The notes: generated by a model not told the origin, from the sequence alone. Positions 27,922 to 38,495 are shown, numbered from the stretch's first letter. The stretch: 64,000 nucleotides of DNA from Kangiella sp. HD9-110m-PIT-SAG07 (GCA_003370465.1 QQTG01000002.1:1-64000); one strand, 5' to 3'. Numbers and translations: made by a program.

Positions 27922-27937
27922 TTGGAATTCGTTCCAA
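27922..27937 (+). other. perfect short hairpin with UUCG loop upstream of hfq
   Basis: TTGGAA, TTCG, TTCCAA forms a 6-bp stem with a UUCG tetraloop, 104 bases before the hfq start. As DNA it is a 16-base near-palindrome and could be an operator. Confidence 0.45.
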
Positions 27938-28041
27938 AACGATTTGTAGAAGTAAATAAAGATCGACTGACTTTAACAACAGTTTTGAACAAAAAAGAGT
28001 CAATCGAAATAACATAAATTAATAAAGAACAGGAGAGACTA

Positions 28042-28398
28042 ATGTCAAAAGGGCAATCACTACAAGACCCTTTCTTGAACGCACTTAGACGTGAGAAAGT
28101 TCCCGTATCGATTTACTTAGTTAACGGCATAAAGCTACAAGGTCAGATCGAGTCTTTTGACCAATTCGTGATTTTATTGAAAAACACGGTAAGCCAGATG
28201 GTTTATAAGCACGCGATTTCCACAGTAGTGCCGATTCGCAATGTGCGTGGTCATTATCAAAATGAAAATGGCGGCTCACGTGAAGACCAAGGCAGCCAAG
28301 GGGGCATGGGTAGCTCTGGTGGTATGGGCGGTCCAATGTCTAGTGGTAGCGGAAGCGGCGGCGGTGGTTATACCGGCGGCCCAATGGGCGGTCTATAA
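28042..28398 (+). CDS. hfq: RNA chaperone Hfq
   Basis: The 118-residue protein has the Sm1 ('[25 protein letters not shown]' region) and Sm2 ('[12 protein letters not shown]', about residues 55-66) motifs of the hexameric ring that pairs sRNAs with mRNAs. '[14 protein letters not shown]' begins the fold as in E. coli. The C-terminal 45 residues are Gly/Ser/Met-rich (repeated 'GGMG', 'GSGSGGGG'), an unusually glycine-rich tail. AGGAG precedes the ATG. Confidence 0.98.
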   Translation: MSKGQSLQDPFLNALRREKVPVSIYLVNGIKLQGQIESFDQFVILLKNTVSQMVYKHAISTVVPIRNVRGHYQNENGGSREDQGSQGGMGSSGGMGGPMSSGSGSGGGGYTGGPMGGL

Positions 28399-28439
28399 AC
28401 CCTTCGCTATATCTCTGCTCTATACATATTCTGATACAA

Positions 28440-28472
28440 CGACCTGCTGGAGTATTTCAGCGGGTCGCTTTA
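28440..28472 (+). terminator. stem-loop between hfq and hflX
   Basis: CGACCTGCTG (28440-28449) pairs with CAGCGGGTCG (28458-28467), one G-U pair, 8-base loop, followed only by CTTTA. It could be a partial terminator that reduces readthrough from hfq. Confidence 0.5.
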
Positions 28473-28516
28473 CACTAGTCTATTCATCGCTAGCTACCGA
28501 CTTTTGAGGTTGTTTA

Positions 28517-29806
28517 TTGTTTGACCGTCACAGTGGCGGGGAATCCGCCATCTTGGTTCATATCGATTTCGATCAGGAATCCAATCAAGAAGATTTACAA
28601 GAATTTGTTGAATTAGTTCGTTCTGCTGGACTGAAAGTGATGGATATTGTCACTGCAAAGCGTCACTCGCCTGATCCTAAGTATTTTATTGGTAAAGGTA
28701 AAATTGAAGAAATTCAGAGTGTTAAGCAGGCCACTGAAGCCAATGTTGTTATCTTTAATCACAATTTAGCTCCTTCTCAAGAACGTAATATTGAGCAAGT
28801 TGCAAAATGTCGTGTAATCGATCGTATCGGTTTGATCTTGGATATTTTTGCTCAGCGAGCTTTTACTTTCGAGGGTAAGTTGCAGGTTGAGTTAGCGCAG
28901 TTGCGTCACCTTTCTACCCGATTGGTTCGAGGTTGGACACACCTTGAGCGTCAGAAGGGTGGTATTGGTATGCGTGGCCCAGGTGAAACTCAGCTCGAAA
29001 CGGATAGACGTTTAGTGCGCGACCGTATTAAGCATATTGAGAAACGTCTCGATAAAGTAGGACGCCAGCGTGAACAGGGTCGTCGATCTCGTAAACGAGC
29101 TAATATTAAAACCGCTTCGATAGTCGGTTATACCAACGCCGGAAAATCAACATTATTCAATTTGTTAACAGAAGCGGAAGTATTAGCCGAAGATAAGTTA
29201 TTCGCAACTTTAGATCCGACGTTGCGCCGGGTTTCGTTGCCTAAAGGCAGCGATGTTATCTTAGCTGACACCGTAGGCTTTATCCGCCACCTACCGCATG
29301 AGTTGGTAGCGGCGTTCCGGGCAACACTGGAAGAATCAGTCGAAGCTGATATTTTGCTGCACGTCATTGACGCTGCGAGTGAGCGACGGGATGAGAATGT
29401 TGAGCAAGTTTTAGAGGTGCTGTCTGATATTGGCGCTAATGAAATTCGTACTTTAGAAGTCTATAATAAAATTGATATGATAGAGGGCGCTAAACCCCGA
29501 ATCGAGCGTGATGACGAAGGTGTCCCTATTCGAGTTTGGACATCTGCGGTTAAAGAGCAAGGTATTGAGTTACTGCTTGAGGCGCTCGAAGAGCTGGCCG
29601 AAGAAAAGCAATTTAGCGCCAAGTTACGCTTGCCTCCGCAAGAAGGACGTTTGCGTGGCCTGTTATACGAATTACAGGCGATCGAAGAAGAGGGTGTCGG
29701 CGAGAATGGTGATATGATCCTCGACATTCGACTAGAGCAGGCCGACTGGATTCGTCTAGGACGCCAACTGGAAAAAGATTTGGATCAGTTCGTCCTCCGT
29801 TCATGA
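28517..29806 (+). CDS. hflX: ribosome-rescue GTPase HflX
   Basis: The 429-residue GTPase splits stalled or stressed ribosomes. Landmarks: 'VDIVTAKR'-like N-terminal domain, 'GLILDIFAQRA', 'GGIGMRGPGETQLETDRR', GTPase P-loop 'GYTNAGKST' (about 207), 'DTVGFIRHLP' and 'NKIDM'. The product begins MFDRHSGGE, matching E. coli MFDRYDAGE. The start is TTG 28517 with GAGG seven bases upstream, a non-standard codon, suggesting modest translation. Confidence 0.97.
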   Translation: MFDRHSGGESAILVHIDFDQESNQEDLQEFVELVRSAGLKVMDIVTAKRHSPDPKYFIGKGKIEEIQSVKQATEANVVIFNHNLAPSQERNIEQVAKCRVIDRIGLILDIFAQRAFTFEGKLQVELAQLRHLSTRLVRGWTHLERQKGGIGMRGPGETQLETDRRLVRDRIKHIEKRLDKVGRQREQGRRSRKRANIKTASIVGYTNAGKSTLFNLLTEAEVLAEDKLFATLDPTLRRVSLPKGSDVILADTVGFIRHLPHELVAAFRATLEESVEADILLHVIDAASERRDENVEQVLEVLSDIGANEIRTLEVYNKIDMIEGAKPRIERDDEGVPIRVWTSAVKEQGIELLLEALEELAEEKQFSAKLRLPPQEGRLRGLLYELQAIEEEGVGENGDMILDIRLEQADWIRLGRQLEKDLDQFVLRS

Positions 29807-29841
29807 TATTATGAATGCCAGAACATTGAGAAAGTTTACTA

Positions 29842-29868
29842 GGGCTCTTAAGCCCTTAATTTATTTAT
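29842..29868 (+). terminator. hairpin between hflX and hflK
   Basis: AGGGCT (29842-29847), loop CTTA, AGCCCT (29852-29857), then TTAATTTATTT. The U-run is interrupted, so it is a weak terminator. Confidence 0.5.
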
Positions 29869-29900
29869 AGTTTACATTAAACAGTAATTGGAGAGTGTCT

Positions 29901-30965
29901 ATGGCCTGGAATGAACCGGGTAATAACAATCAAGACCCATGGGGCAAGAAACCCCAGAATAACAATAATGATATTGATGACATGATCAAAAAAGCCGGCG
30001 AGAAAATTTCCGGTATTTTCGGTGGTGGTAAAGGCGGTAAAGGTAGCAGCGGCAAAGGCGGTAGTAGCGCCGGAATTATCATCGGCCTTTTGATTGTTGT
30101 CGCAGTGTACCTTTTTAAATCAGCATATACAGTTGATGAGAAGGAGCAGGCGATTGTACTAACCTTTGGTGAGCACACCCGAACCGATACCGCGGGCCTA
30201 CATTTTGCTTTTGCACCTGTCCAGCAAGTTTATGTGGTCGATGTTGAAAGTATTAAAGACATTGAAATTGAGGGGTTAATGCTGACCCAAGACGATAATG
30301 TGGCGACGGTTAAAGTCAAAGTGCAATATCGAGTTGGTGACGCTATGGACTTCCAGTTTAATGTTGAAGACCCAGTCGAAACATTGAAACACGCGACTGA
30401 GGCGGCATTACGTCAAGTTATTGGTCATACAGATTTACGCGATGCACGAACTGATGGCAAGCAACTAGTGCGAACCAACGTAGCAAAAGAGCTTAAGTCT
30501 ATTATGGAAACTTACCAAACGGGTATTGAAGTTTTCCGTGTAAACTTGATCGGTAACGTTGATGTTCCACCATCAGTGAAACCAGCATTTGATGATGCGA
30601 TTAAAGCCGAAGAAGATCAACAGGCTTATAAGAATCAGGGTAAAGCGTATCGCAGTAAACAAATACCATTGGCAGAGGGTGATGCACAAAGAGCTATCCA
30701 GAAAGCCAATGCTTACAAAGCGCAAGTGACTGAGAAGGCACATGGTGAAGTCGCTCGATTCAAAGAATTATTACCTGAATATAACGCTGCACCAGAAGTG
30801 ACTCGTAAACGCCTTTATTTAGAGACTATTGAACAAGTATTGAGCAGAACATCGAAAGTTATGCTGGATACGGACGGTGGTAATAATATGACGTATATTC
30901 CGTTGGATAAAATTATGCAGCGCAGTAAATCTACCACTTCAGAATCGAATAATAATAACCAGTAA
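29901..30965 (+). CDS. hflK: FtsH protease modulator HflK
   Basis: The 355-residue SPFH/band 7 protein has a Gly/Lys-rich N-terminal part (about residues 35-55), one membrane helix (about 57-73, 'IIIGLLIVVAVYLF'), and the band 7 domain from about 78. It forms the HflKC cage around FtsH in the inner membrane. ATG 29901 has GGAG eight bases before it; an in-frame GTG (29895) would add two residues. hflC follows after 11 bases. Confidence 0.97.
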   Translation: MAWNEPGNNNQDPWGKKPQNNNNDIDDMIKKAGEKISGIFGGGKGGKGSSGKGGSSAGIIIGLLIVVAVYLFKSAYTVDEKEQAIVLTFGEHTRTDTAGLHFAFAPVQQVYVVDVESIKDIEIEGLMLTQDDNVATVKVKVQYRVGDAMDFQFNVEDPVETLKHATEAALRQVIGHTDLRDARTDGKQLVRTNVAKELKSIMETYQTGIEVFRVNLIGNVDVPPSVKPAFDDAIKAEEDQQAYKNQGKAYRSKQIPLAEGDAQRAIQKANAYKAQVTEKAHGEVARFKELLPEYNAAPEVTRKRLYLETIEQVLSRTSKVMLDTDGGNNMTYIPLDKIMQRSKSTTSESNNNNQ

Positions 30966-30976
30966 GGGGGCTAAAG

Positions 30977-31864
30977 ATGAATAAATTAGTGAGTGTTTTA
31001 ATAATTCTTGTGGTCGCCTTAGTTGTATTCTGGACTTGTACTTTTAAAGTCAAAGAATGGGAAACTGCTATTGTTCTACAGTTTGGTAATGTGAAAACAG
31101 ATTCGCAAGATAAAGCAAAAATTTATGGTCATGGCTTGCATTTTCGTTGGCCAATAGCCGATAAAGCGATCATCATGGATAGTAGAATCCAGACGTTCGA
31201 TGGCGAAGCTGACAGAATCTCGACCTCAGAGCAGAAAGACCTGATTGTCGATAGTTATATCAAGTGGAAAATCGCTGACTTTGATCAATTCTATCGTAAA
31301 ACTAACGCCAACTTTGGTTCTGCTGAACGTCTACTCGACAATACGGTAGAAAATGCCTTGCGTATCGAGTTTGGTAAGCGCACTCGTACGCAGGTAGTTA
31401 CGGGTGAGCGTGAAGAGGTGATGGGGCTGATGCTTGAGGATACACAGAGTATTGCACCAGACTTAGGTATCGAGGTAGTTGATATCCGTGTTAAAACCAT
31501 TAACTTGCCGACAGAAGTCAGTGAGTCGATTTATAAGCGTATGCGTACTGAACGTCTGCGTGTTGCAAACGAACATCGATCTGAAGGTGAGAAAGAAAAG
31601 CGAATTATCATTGCTGAAACTGATGCTGAAGTTCAGCGAATTTTAGCTACCGCTGATCGTGAGTCTCGTGAAATTCGAGGTCGAGCTGATGCTCAGTCAG
31701 CTAAAATTTATGCTGAAACCTATAACAAAAACCCTGAGTTTTATGCGTTCTTACGAAGCTTAGATGCTTACCGTGATTCGTTCCAGAACTCAGACGATGT
31801 GTTAGTGATTAAACCTGACAGCGAGTTCTTTAAGTACTTTAAAGACGCAGAAGGTAAAAACTAA
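30977..31864 (+). CDS. hflC: FtsH protease modulator HflC
   Basis: The 295-residue band 7 protein has an N-terminal helix (about 4-22) then the SPFH domain with 'ETAIVLQFGNVK' and 'VDSYIKWKIADFDQFY'. A long helical region follows ('RERLRVANEHRSEGEKEKRIIIAETDAE' type). It partners with HflK. AAGGGGG precedes the start, and a perfect palindromic terminator follows. Confidence 0.97.
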   Translation: MNKLVSVLIILVVALVVFWTCTFKVKEWETAIVLQFGNVKTDSQDKAKIYGHGLHFRWPIADKAIIMDSRIQTFDGEADRISTSEQKDLIVDSYIKWKIADFDQFYRKTNANFGSAERLLDNTVENALRIEFGKRTRTQVVTGEREEVMGLMLEDTQSIAPDLGIEVVDIRVKTINLPTEVSESIYKRMRTERLRVANEHRSEGEKEKRIIIAETDAEVQRILATADRESREIRGRADAQSAKIYAETYNKNPEFYAFLRSLDAYRDSFQNSDDVLVIKPDSEFFKYFKDAEGKN

Positions 31865-31878
31865 TCATTGGATTAGTG

Positions 31879-31906
31879 AAAAGGCCAGCTTAAGCTGGCC
31901 TTTTTT
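31879..31906 (+). terminator. intrinsic terminator after hflC
   Basis: AAAAGGCCAGCT then AGCTGGCC and TTTTTT: AAGGCCAGCTTAAGCTGGCC followed by TT is a perfect 22-base palindrome. Confidence 0.9.
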
Positions 31907-31943
31907 AATGGCTTGTTTTTAATGGCTAACTGGGAAGAAAAAT

Positions 31944-32129
31944 ATGTCTCAAGAGTGGTTAATTGCATTAGGATTGGTTTTGGTACTTGAGGGTTTAATC
32001 CCTGTGCTAGCGCCGAAAGCTTGGAAGAAAATGGTTAGTGATATGGCCAGTCGTCCTGATGGACAGTTAAGGGTTATTGGCTTGGTGCTAATGTTGCTTG
32101 GCTTAACTTGGGTATTTTTGATTAGTTAG
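31944..32129 (+). CDS. yjeT: DUF2065 family small membrane protein (YjeT)
   Basis: A 61-residue protein with two hydrophobic helices: 'WLIALGLVLVLEGLIPVLAP' and 'VIGLVLMLLGLTWVFLI'. It has the family's 'EGLIPVLAP..WKKM' and 'GLVLMLLG' features. It lies between hflC and purA, exactly as in E. coli. Function unknown. Confidence 0.9.
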   Translation: MSQEWLIALGLVLVLEGLIPVLAPKAWKKMVSDMASRPDGQLRVIGLVLMLLGLTWVFLIS

Positions 32130-32327
32130 CACCACAAAGTGATTAAAGTTAACCGTCACTTTCATCACTAAGCTATTGAAATACTGGCGGTATAACTGAA
32201 TAGAATTATAGAGTGGTGGAAATTTAACCTTTTTATCAAAAAAAGGGGGATTTTCGCTGATGATAACGGTAAAATGCGCCGTTTGGTGTCCGTGTTTGGA
32301 CAACGAACGATTCATCTACAAAAGTAG

Positions 32328-33644
<1,317 letters not shown>

Positions 33645-33668
33645 TAAAGCTGTACTAAATAGAATAGA

Positions 33669-33694
33669 AAAGCGACTTTCGGGTCGCTTTTTTT
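33669..33694 (+). terminator. intrinsic terminator after purA
   Basis: AAAGCGAC (33669-33676), six-base loop, GTCGCTTT (33683-33690), continuing as a T-run to 33694. Confidence 0.9.
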
Positions 33695-33998
33695 ATACCC
33701 AGCGAAAATGCAGAATAACTTATTTAAACCAATAAGCATGTAGGAAATTACTTAAATAACATCCACAGGCAGCGGAACCTAAAGCCTCACGACTAGCCCT
33801 TGGCGAGTGAACAAAGTTGAACAGCTGCGGTTAAACCATCGACTTGAACTACTATTTTTCCAACCATGATTAATAAAAACTATTATAAAGATAACAATTA
33901 AATAATATAACTATTAAAAGGCTAGTGATAGAGTATTTGTTATCAGTGATGCTGCTGGGCATTCTAGTGGCAAACTTTAGCGAAGGAGAGACTTACTT
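33695..33998. other. gene-free region upstream of catalase
   Basis: AT-rich, especially 33860-33920. It holds a weak OxyR-like arrangement (CTAT at 33911, CTAG at 33922, GTAT at 33933, each 11 bases apart). A clear promoter could not be assigned, and no ORF or RNA gene was seen. Confidence 0.35.
33911..33936 (+). promoter_or_regulatory. weak OxyR-like site
   Basis: Three tetranucleotides at exact 11-base periodicity resemble the OxyR pattern (ATAG/CTAT alternation), with mismatches. It is suggested mainly by the adjacent catalase gene. Confidence 0.25.
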
Positions 33999-35480
33999 AT
34001 GAGCGACAAAGAAAAGAATTCATCAGGTTGCCCATTCATGACACAAAGCAATGGTGCGCCTGTTGTTGATAATCAAAATACCATGAGTGCTGGGCCGCGC
34101 GGTCCTTTATTGTTACAGGACGCTTGGTTTTTAGAAAAGATGGCACACTTCGATCGAGAAGTGATTCCTGAACGCCGCATGCATGCTAAAGGCTCTGGTG
34201 CTTACGGTTCTTTTACCGTGACCCACGACATCTCGAAGTACACTAAAGCGAAGTTGTTCTCTGAAGTCGGTAAAAAGACTGACGTGTTTGCACGATTTTC
34301 AACGGTTGCTGGTGAACGTGGTGCAGCGGACGCAGAGCGTGATATTAGAGGATTCGCCGTTAAGTTTTATACCGAACAAGGTAACTGGGATTTAGTGGGT
34401 AACAACACTCCCGTATTTTTCCTGCGTGATCCTCTAAAGTTTCCGGATCTGAACCATGCGGTAAAGCGTGATCCGAGAACCAATATGCGCTCAGCAAATA
34501 CCAACTGGGATTTCTGGACTTTATTACCGGAGGCTTTACACCAAGTAACCATTGTCATGAGTGACCGTGGCTTACCCAAAACGTATCGCCACATGAATGG
34601 TTACGGCAGTCATACCTTCAGCTTGATCAGTTCTGACAATAAACGTTATTGGGTTAAGTTTCACTTGAAAACACAGCAAGGTATCGAAAATTTAACCGAT
34701 CAAGAAGCCGAATCAATCGTAGGCAAAGATCGCGAATCTCATCAAAAAGACTTGCTAGATGCGATTGATAATGGTGATTATCCGCAATGGAAAATGCAAG
34801 TTCAAGTCATGCCAGAGGACGAAGCTGAAAAGTATGATGTTCATCCTTTCGACTTAACCAAAGTATGGCCACATGATGATTACCCGTTACTGGATGTGGG
34901 TGTGTTAGAACTGAACCGTAATCCTGAAAACTATTTTGCAGAAGTAGAGCAGGCTGCATTTAACCCAGCGCATGTTGTGCCTGGAATCGGGTTCTCGCCA
35001 GATAAAATGTTGCAAGGTCGATTATTCTCTTACGGTGATGCGCATCGTTATCGCCTGGGTGTTAATAGCGCTCAAATTCCGGTTAACCAACCGAAATGCC
35101 CAGTACACAGCTACCACCGTGATGGTGCTATGCGTGTCGACGGAAATTATGGCTCAACCAAAGGGTATAACCCAAACAGTTATGGCCTGTGGGATGAACA
35201 GCCTGATTTCGCAGAACCACCACTAAAAATTAGTGGTGATGCTAAAAATTGGGATTTCCGTGAAGATGATGACGACTATTACAGTCAGCCTGGAAACTTA
35301 TTCCGCATGATGTCGAAAGAGCAACAGCAGGTATTGTTTGACAATACCGCCAGAGCTATCGATGGCGCAGAGGAGCATATCAAAATTCGCCATGCGAAAA
35401 ACTGCTACAAGGCCGATCCAGACTATGGAGAAGGCGTTGCTAAAGCGATGGGTGTTGATGTAGCTGAAATTAAATCGTAA
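33999..35480 (+). CDS. katA: monofunctional haem catalase (small-subunit, clade 3 type)
   Basis: Converts hydrogen peroxide to water and oxygen. The 493-residue protein has the catalytic His in '[13 protein letters not shown]', Asn in '[13 protein letters not shown]', and the haem-ligand Tyr in '[14 protein letters not shown]'. It is about 490 residues, the small-subunit size. No signal peptide; cytoplasmic. AAGGAGAG precedes the ATG. A hairpin directly follows. Confidence 0.97.
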   Translation: MSDKEKNSSGCPFMTQSNGAPVVDNQNTMSAGPRGPLLLQDAWFLEKMAHFDREVIPERRMHAKGSGAYGSFTVTHDISKYTKAKLFSEVGKKTDVFARFSTVAGERGAADAERDIRGFAVKFYTEQGNWDLVGNNTPVFFLRDPLKFPDLNHAVKRDPRTNMRSANTNWDFWTLLPEALHQVTIVMSDRGLPKTYRHMNGYGSHTFSLISSDNKRYWVKFHLKTQQGIENLTDQEAESIVGKDRESHQKDLLDAIDNGDYPQWKMQVQVMPEDEAEKYDVHPFDLTKVWPHDDYPLLDVGVLELNRNPENYFAEVEQAAFNPAHVVPGIGFSPDKMLQGRLFSYGDAHRYRLGVNSAQIPVNQPKCPVHSYHRDGAMRVDGNYGSTKGYNPNSYGLWDEQPDFAEPPLKISGDAKNWDFREDDDDYYSQPGNLFRMMSKEQQQVLFDNTARAIDGAEEHIKIRHAKNCYKADPDYGEGVAKAMGVDVAEIKS

Positions 35481-35494
35481 TAGGTAGAGAAGAG

Positions 35495-35520
35495 GAGAGT
35501 TAGGCTACCTAACTCTCTTT
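35495..35520 (+). terminator. terminator shared by catalase and Sel1-like genes
   Basis: GAGAGTTAGG (35495-35504), loop CTA, CCTAACTCTC (35508-35517), TTT. The three loop bases are the stop codon of the minus-strand gene. Confidence 0.65.
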
Positions 35521-35993
35521 ATCACATCTTCTTTACAGCCTTGATATGGAGACTCTAAGCAACGTTCCCACCAAAGTTCTACTTGTTGTGGCTTATTAAG
35601 TTTTTCAAAGATATCAACTATTCTGAAGGCTGCGTAACCATAGCCATCAACTTTGGAATAATAGTATCTTTGGTACCAATAAATTGCTTCCCAAGGTTCA
35701 TTTTTACTTAATGTGTGGCCTAAAGTTAGATAAGCACTAATCAATCCACTATTAGCTGCTAGCCTATAATACTCTTCTTCTAGATCGTGTAATCCTTCAT
35801 AGCCATAACCCATACCAATGGAGTATTGAATACTTGGGTTACCATCTAAAGCAGCAAGCTGACAACTTTTGTTAAGATGCGCTTTTTTATAGTTTTCATT
35901 CGCAGATATAAAATCAATGCATTCCTGTGAGTTTTCAGAAGCGATGCATTGGACTGAAATAAAGTTAATTATTACCAGAGCCAAAAATTTCAT
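35505..35993 (-). CDS. exported Sel1/TPR-like repeat protein
   Basis: This 162-residue protein has a signal peptide (about 1-18, ending 'CIASENSQ') and helical repeats of Sel1 type: 'AALDGNPSIQYSIGMGYGYEGLHDLEEEYYRLAANSGLISAYLTLGHTL'. Cysteines in the mature part ('QECIDF', 'KSCQLA', 'ERCLESPYQGC') could form disulfides in the periplasm. The exact role is unknown. It lies downstream of efpL (8-base gap). Confidence 0.72.
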   Translation of the reverse strand: MKFLALVIINFISVQCIASENSQECIDFISANENYKKAHLNKSCQLAALDGNPSIQYSIGMGYGYEGLHDLEEEYYRLAANSGLISAYLTLGHTLSKNEPWEAIYWYQRYYYSKVDGYGYAAFRIVDIFEKLNKPQQVELWWERCLESPYQGCKEDVIKRVR

Positions 35994-36001
35994 AAGTATA
36001 A

Positions 36002-36571
36002 TTAATCCGCGCGGCTCATAAACTTCTTTTCTTCGACGTTGATCTTCACTTTTTCACCGCTGGCGATGTATTCCGGCACTTGAATGGTTAAGCCTGTGGC
36101 GAAGTCGGCTGGTTTTGTACGGGCTGTGGCTGAGGCGCCTTTCATGGATGGGTCCGTTTGTTCGATGACCATTTCTACGGATTGAGGAAGTTCAAGGCCA
36201 ACCACTTTTTCGTCAGCGATAACCACTTTTAAATCTTGAATATCTTCAGTGACAAATAGCATTTCGTCAGCGATGTCTTCTTTATTAAAGGTGTACTGGC
36301 TGTAGTCTTCGCTGTCCATGAAAATGACGGTATCGCCTTCTTCATACGAGTAGATTGCTGCACGCTTGGTCAGGTCGACTAAGGTTAGCTGATCGTCGCC
36401 TTTGAAAGTTTGTTCGACTTTAGAACCCGCCTGCACATCGGTAAAGCGCATTTTGTATAAAGTCGCTGCGCCTCGAGCACTTGGACTACTGACTTCGATA
36501 TTTTTTACGACTAATAATTTACCGTTGTATTCAACCGCCATATTACGTTTGACGTCGCTTGCCTTTGCCAT
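36002..36571 (-). CDS. efpL: elongation factor P-like protein EfpL (YeiP)
   Basis: The 189-residue EF-P paralogue relieves ribosome stalling at proline and other motifs. It matches E. coli YeiP along its length: 'NYGKLL'-like start ('EYNGKLLVVKNIEVSSPSARGAATLYKMRF'), 'KGDD', and 'PEYIASGEKVKINVEEKKFMSRAD' at the end. The tip residue is Arg33 ('SPSARGAA'), as in EfpL, rather than the modified Lys of EF-P. It therefore does not need EpmA or EarP modification. Confidence 0.93.
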   Translation of the reverse strand: MAKASDVKRNMAVEYNGKLLVVKNIEVSSPSARGAATLYKMRFTDVQAGSKVEQTFKGDDQLTLVDLTKRAAIYSYEEGDTVIFMDSEDYSQYTFNKEDIADEMLFVTEDIQDLKVVIADEKVVGLELPQSVEMVIEQTDPSMKGASATARTKPADFATGLTIQVPEYIASGEKVKINVEEKKFMSRAD

Positions 36572-36659
36572 TGTTATTCTCTGTTTAGATTTTTCGATTG
36601 GTTTTATTGTAAAGGGAAGGGTGTTGATTGGGAAGTGGGATGTTTATCATGCTTATTTA

Positions 36660-36864
36660 CCCTTTTCTTTGCTTGTCCAAAGAAAAGGGCGAAAAGAAAA
36701 GACACCCCAATATTAAGGTTATTCTACGAATAACTACCTTCATATTATTCACGTTATTTAACGCACCGTGAAATACAGTCCATCCAGGGCCTGAATGTCA
36801 CTATTCAAATCATCCTTGATTTGAATTGCTATAACGTGACTAATTCTCAGCTTAATATTATGGG
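36660..36864. repeat. nested inverted-repeat (MITE-like) intergenic element
   Basis: Several stems occur: CCCTTTTCTTT/AAAGAAAAGGG (36660-36670, 36679-36689, perfect 11 bp); AATATTAAG (36709-36717) with CTTAATATT (36851-36859); TCACGTTAT (36749-36757) with ATAACGTGA (36831-36839); ATTCAAATCA (36803-36812) with TGATTTGAAT (36817-36826). This is most of the 306-base gene-free gap between efpL and the S10 gene. No ORF of note. Confidence 0.6.
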
Positions 36865-36877
36865 TATTTAAAGAGCT

Positions 36878-38380
36878 TTAGAGCGATTTTTTAAAGAACT
36901 CCGCCAAATCCTTCTTCAATTTAATCAAATCATGCTCACGAATATACATCATGTGACCTGACTCGTAGTAAGACATATGGACATTGTCCTGTAGTTCCTT
37001 TGGCAGCCCCATGTGTGAGAAAGTATATTCTGTGGCGAAGAAAGGAGTCGCGAAATCGTAGTAACCATTGCCGACATAAACCTGCATGTCAGGATTACGT
37101 AGCATGGCATCTGTCAGCTTGTCGCTGATGTCGTTGCTTTGGCGATTAAAGTCTTCGTAGTTCCAGCTTTGTACGCCGCCACCTAAGATGTGATACGGCA
37201 GGTCAGACTTATAGTTGAGTTCTTTAGAAAGATAAGTCATTAGCGTTTCAGTGTAAGTACCGTGGATTGCCATATAACTTGGGTCACGGTAGCCACGTTT
37301 ATTCATCGCGTCTAATTCTGGCGTAGTGAAACGGCTGTCTAAGCGACCAAGGGTTTCTCCTTCTTTACGTTTTACGTTATGCAGGAAGTCGTTTAGGGTG
37401 ATACGTAAATCTTTTTCCAAGACAAGATCTACCGACAGCCCCGTAAAGTCAGCAACACGTTCTGCGACAGCAAGCTTACGGCGTGGCTCGAGATTGTCAC
37501 CTTGTAAGAGAGCTAGCGCATAGTCATTCATGGCAAATTCTTTTGCTTGCTCAATGGAGTCTTGTAGATTGCTATCGAGGGGTGCTTTGAGTTTATCGTG
37601 ATACCAGGCCGCAGCGGTGTAACTCGGCAGCATAGTGACTGGCGCTAATATGCCATTACGATCATTGAAGTCATCTAAGCGGAAGTCTAGAACACTCGAA
37701 ATTAACATGATGCCGTTAAAGTAAACGCCATGATTTTGCCCCATGTGATAGGCAATACCGGCAGAGCGAGTCGTGCCATAACTTTCACCGGCTAGGAACT
37801 TTGGTGAACTCCAACGCTCGTTACGGGTCATGTAAAGACGAATAAACTCAGAAACGGTTTCGATATCTTCCCAAACTCCATGGAAGTCTTCATTCTTGCC
37901 TTTGTCGTGTGCACGGCTGTAGCCGGTACCGACAGGATCGATAAAGACGATATCGGTTAGATCGAGAATAGAGTGTTCATTATCAATAAAATTAAATGGC
38001 GGTTTTAAGGGAAAGCCTTCTTTATCCATCACTACGCGTTTAGGTCCTAGCGCCCCCATGTGTAACCAAACTGACGCCGAACCTGGCCCACCGTTATAAG
38101 CGAAGGTAACCGGGCGATTTTTTGGGTTCGCCCCTTTTTTAGTGTAGGCGGTAAAGAAAATGGAGCCTATCACTTCACTCTTATCGTTATAAACAAAAGA
38201 ATTACCCGTGGTGGCTTTATATTTTACGGTTTCTCCACCGACCTCAGTGGTATGTTCGGTGACCACAGTTTTTTCTTCTGGGTAAGGGTTTGGCGCTGAA
38301 TCTTTTTTGTCATCGGCCAAAGATAGTTGGCTGAAGGTTAGGCTGACTGCGAGTAACGCAGAGTAGGCAAGCTGTTTCAT
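36878..38380 (-). CDS. serine carboxypeptidase (S10 family), secreted
   Basis: The 500-residue protein has a signal peptide (about 1-22, 'LSLADDKK' after the hydrophobic core). S10 motifs are 'NGGPGSASVW' (oxyanion region, about residue 95) and 'GESYGTTR' (catalytic Ser, about 194). Later Asp and His candidates lie in the 'GYYDFATP' (about 442) and 'SGHMM' (about 477) regions. It probably removes C-terminal residues from peptides in periplasm or medium. The upstream gene on the same strand is separated by a strong terminator, so it has its own promoter. Confidence 0.88.
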   Translation of the reverse strand: MKQLAYSALLAVSLTFSQLSLADDKKDSAPNPYPEEKTVVTEHTTEVGGETVKYKATTGNSFVYNDKSEVIGSIFFTAYTKKGANPKNRPVTFAYNGGPGSASVWLHMGALGPKRVVMDKEGFPLKPPFNFIDNEHSILDLTDIVFIDPVGTGYSRAHDKGKNEDFHGVWEDIETVSEFIRLYMTRNERWSSPKFLAGESYGTTRSAGIAYHMGQNHGVYFNGIMLISSVLDFRLDDFNDRNGILAPVTMLPSYTAAAWYHDKLKAPLDSNLQDSIEQAKEFAMNDYALALLQGDNLEPRRKLAVAERVADFTGLSVDLVLEKDLRITLNDFLHNVKRKEGETLGRLDSRFTTPELDAMNKRGYRDPSYMAIHGTYTETLMTYLSKELNYKSDLPYHILGGGVQSWNYEDFNRQSNDISDKLTDAMLRNPDMQVYVGNGYYDFATPFFATEYTFSHMGLPKELQDNVHMSYYESGHMMYIREHDLIKLKKDLAEFFKKSL

Positions 38381-38495
38381 GGTGTCTCCCCAAACAAGCG
38401 ATGTAACAAAGTAATAGTAGAGACTATCAACTTAGTGGTGGGTGGCAAAGTTTGATTAGGGCGTTAATATAGAAATAATTCGTAACAAGATGTAA

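Noticed and set aside
36402-36716. 104-codon ORF antisense to the start of efpL
   Set aside because: Lies largely opposite a conserved gene, and its end runs through the inverted repeats; no ribosome site.
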